Made by a program: the position numbers and the translations under genes. Below are positions 63,763 through 64,000 of a stretch of 64,000 nt of DNA, one piece after another. The stretch's first letter is position 1, and each line of letters begins with the position of its first letter. Origin of the DNA: Xylophilus sp. (GTDB lineage Bacteria; Pseudomonadota; Gammaproteobacteria; Burkholderiales; Burkholderiaceae_C); assembly GCA_009914555.1 (NCBI GenBank), contig WNDY01000007.1, forward strand, positions 45,585 to 109,584. Reading direction: 5' to 3'. The notes under the pieces were generated by a model. The model saw nothing but the letters and a program-made list of their open reading frames with translations, did no database searches and was not told the origin of the DNA.

Positions 63763-64000
63763 AGTACGCAACGATGAAAGCGCACGAAGGCACATTCAGG
63801 GTGCGTCTGATGTGCCGAGTGCTGTCGGTGTCTCCAAGCGGCTACTATGCTTGGCGCAAGCGTATGCCGTCCCAACGGACCCAGGCTCGGACGGCGCTGG
63901 ATGTGCAAGTGGAACAGACCTTCACTCTGCGCAAGGGCCGCGAAGGATCGCCGCGACTAGCACGCAGGCTGGGCGTAAGCCGTCGTCAGGTGGCCGAAAG
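63759..64000 (+). CDS. IS3-family OrfB (DDE integrase part), N-terminus only
   Basis: In the -1 frame after orfA: VKYATMKAHEGTFRVRLMCRVLSVSPSGYYAWRKRMPSQRTQ, then GSPRLARRLGVSRRQVAE to the window edge. This is the HTH_21 region that precedes the rve catalytic core of IS3-family transposases (SxSGYYAW). Catalytic residues lie beyond 64000, so integrity cannot be judged. Confidence 0.88.
   Translation, partial: MKYATMKAHEGTFRVRLMCRVLSVSPSGYYAWRKRMPSQRTQARTALDVQVEQTFTLRKGREGSPRLARRLGVSRRQVAE

Larger units (their letters stand above)
63405..64000 (+). mobile_element. IS3-family insertion sequence, left part (runs off window)
   Basis: A candidate left terminal repeat starts at about 63405 (TGATCTTGCCCCCGTTTCAC). 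Within it lie orfA, an A7G slip site and orfB in the -1 frame. The right end and the target duplication are outside the window. Typical length of the family would be 1.2-1.5 kb. Confidence 0.75.

Overview
The window is about 70% GC, densely packed, with very long antisense open frames typical of extreme GC3. Gene content (paoABC-type aldehyde oxidoreductase, ybiB-cobA, a YqhA-like UPF0114 protein, a proV/proW/proX-type betaine importer, pcm followed by a rhodanese protein, and a stressosome linked to two-component proteins) points to a betaproteobacterium of the order Burkholderiales, most like Comamonadaceae (Variovorax/Xylophilus/Ramlibacter type). This placement is inferred from gene content, not from a marker gene.

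Layout. 1-7.4 kb: two MFS exporters in tandem, a flavin reductase, a MntA/HepT toxin-antitoxin pair, a broken quinone oxidoreductase, a GST-like protein, a thioesterase and a glycosyltransferase-like protein. 7.4-9.45 kb: a graveyard of mobile DNA (thiolase 3' end, IS481 tail, decayed DUF3363 relaxase, integrase 5' stub, 3' half of a tRNA-Leu), read here as the stump of an integrated element. 9.45-13.2 kb: xth, a GAF protein and an EF-hand membrane protein with an in-frame stop. 13.2-18.6 kb: a paoABC + xdhC + mobA-like operon. 18.8-21.5 kb: broken ABC permease, CYTH-CHAD protein, LapA-domain protein. 21.7-26.4 kb: a seven-gene stressosome operon (RsbR, RsbS, RsbT, ATPase-SpoIIE, ATPase-histidine kinase, two receivers). 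26.6-36 kb: acs, a YqhA-like gene, the betaine importer, nnrS (frameshifted) and topoisomerase IB. 36-40.2 kb: a DUF1778 antitoxin remnant, a TonB receptor and a fused FecI-FecR regulator behind a Fur-like box. 40.2-46.5 kb: two unrelated fumarases, murI and a chemoreceptor. 46.6-59.7 kb: a 27-codon small gene with its own terminator, an FAH/AraC/SDR cluster, an HD-GYP protein, an ABC exporter, pcm, rhodanese, a Xre-RES toxin-antitoxin pair, LysR/MFS, rbgA-type GTPase and pdxY. 59.7-64 kb: an IS481 5' remnant, a flavoprotein, ybiB-cobA, and an IS3-family element whose left end abuts an IS5-like remnant and which runs off the window.

The most unusual signal is not a gene. At least nine intergenic elements of about 60-75 bp lie within roughly 0-20 bp after a stop codon, always oriented with the gene before them. 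They begin with GATACTCCCC-like or GAATACCCC-like boxes, end with ATACCCCTG-like boxes, and several share an internal AGCGCT-centred inverted repeat. I do not recognise them as a described family. They may be a terminator/3'-end module or a miniature mobile palindrome that favours gene ends. Second in interest is the stressosome operon with three successive RsbT-type ATPase domains and a two-component output. The window also holds several single-base lesions: HepT catalytic His to Tyr, topoisomerase IB catalytic Arg to Cys, a frameshift in nnrS and a stop in the EF-hand protein. These are either recent decay or assembly errors.
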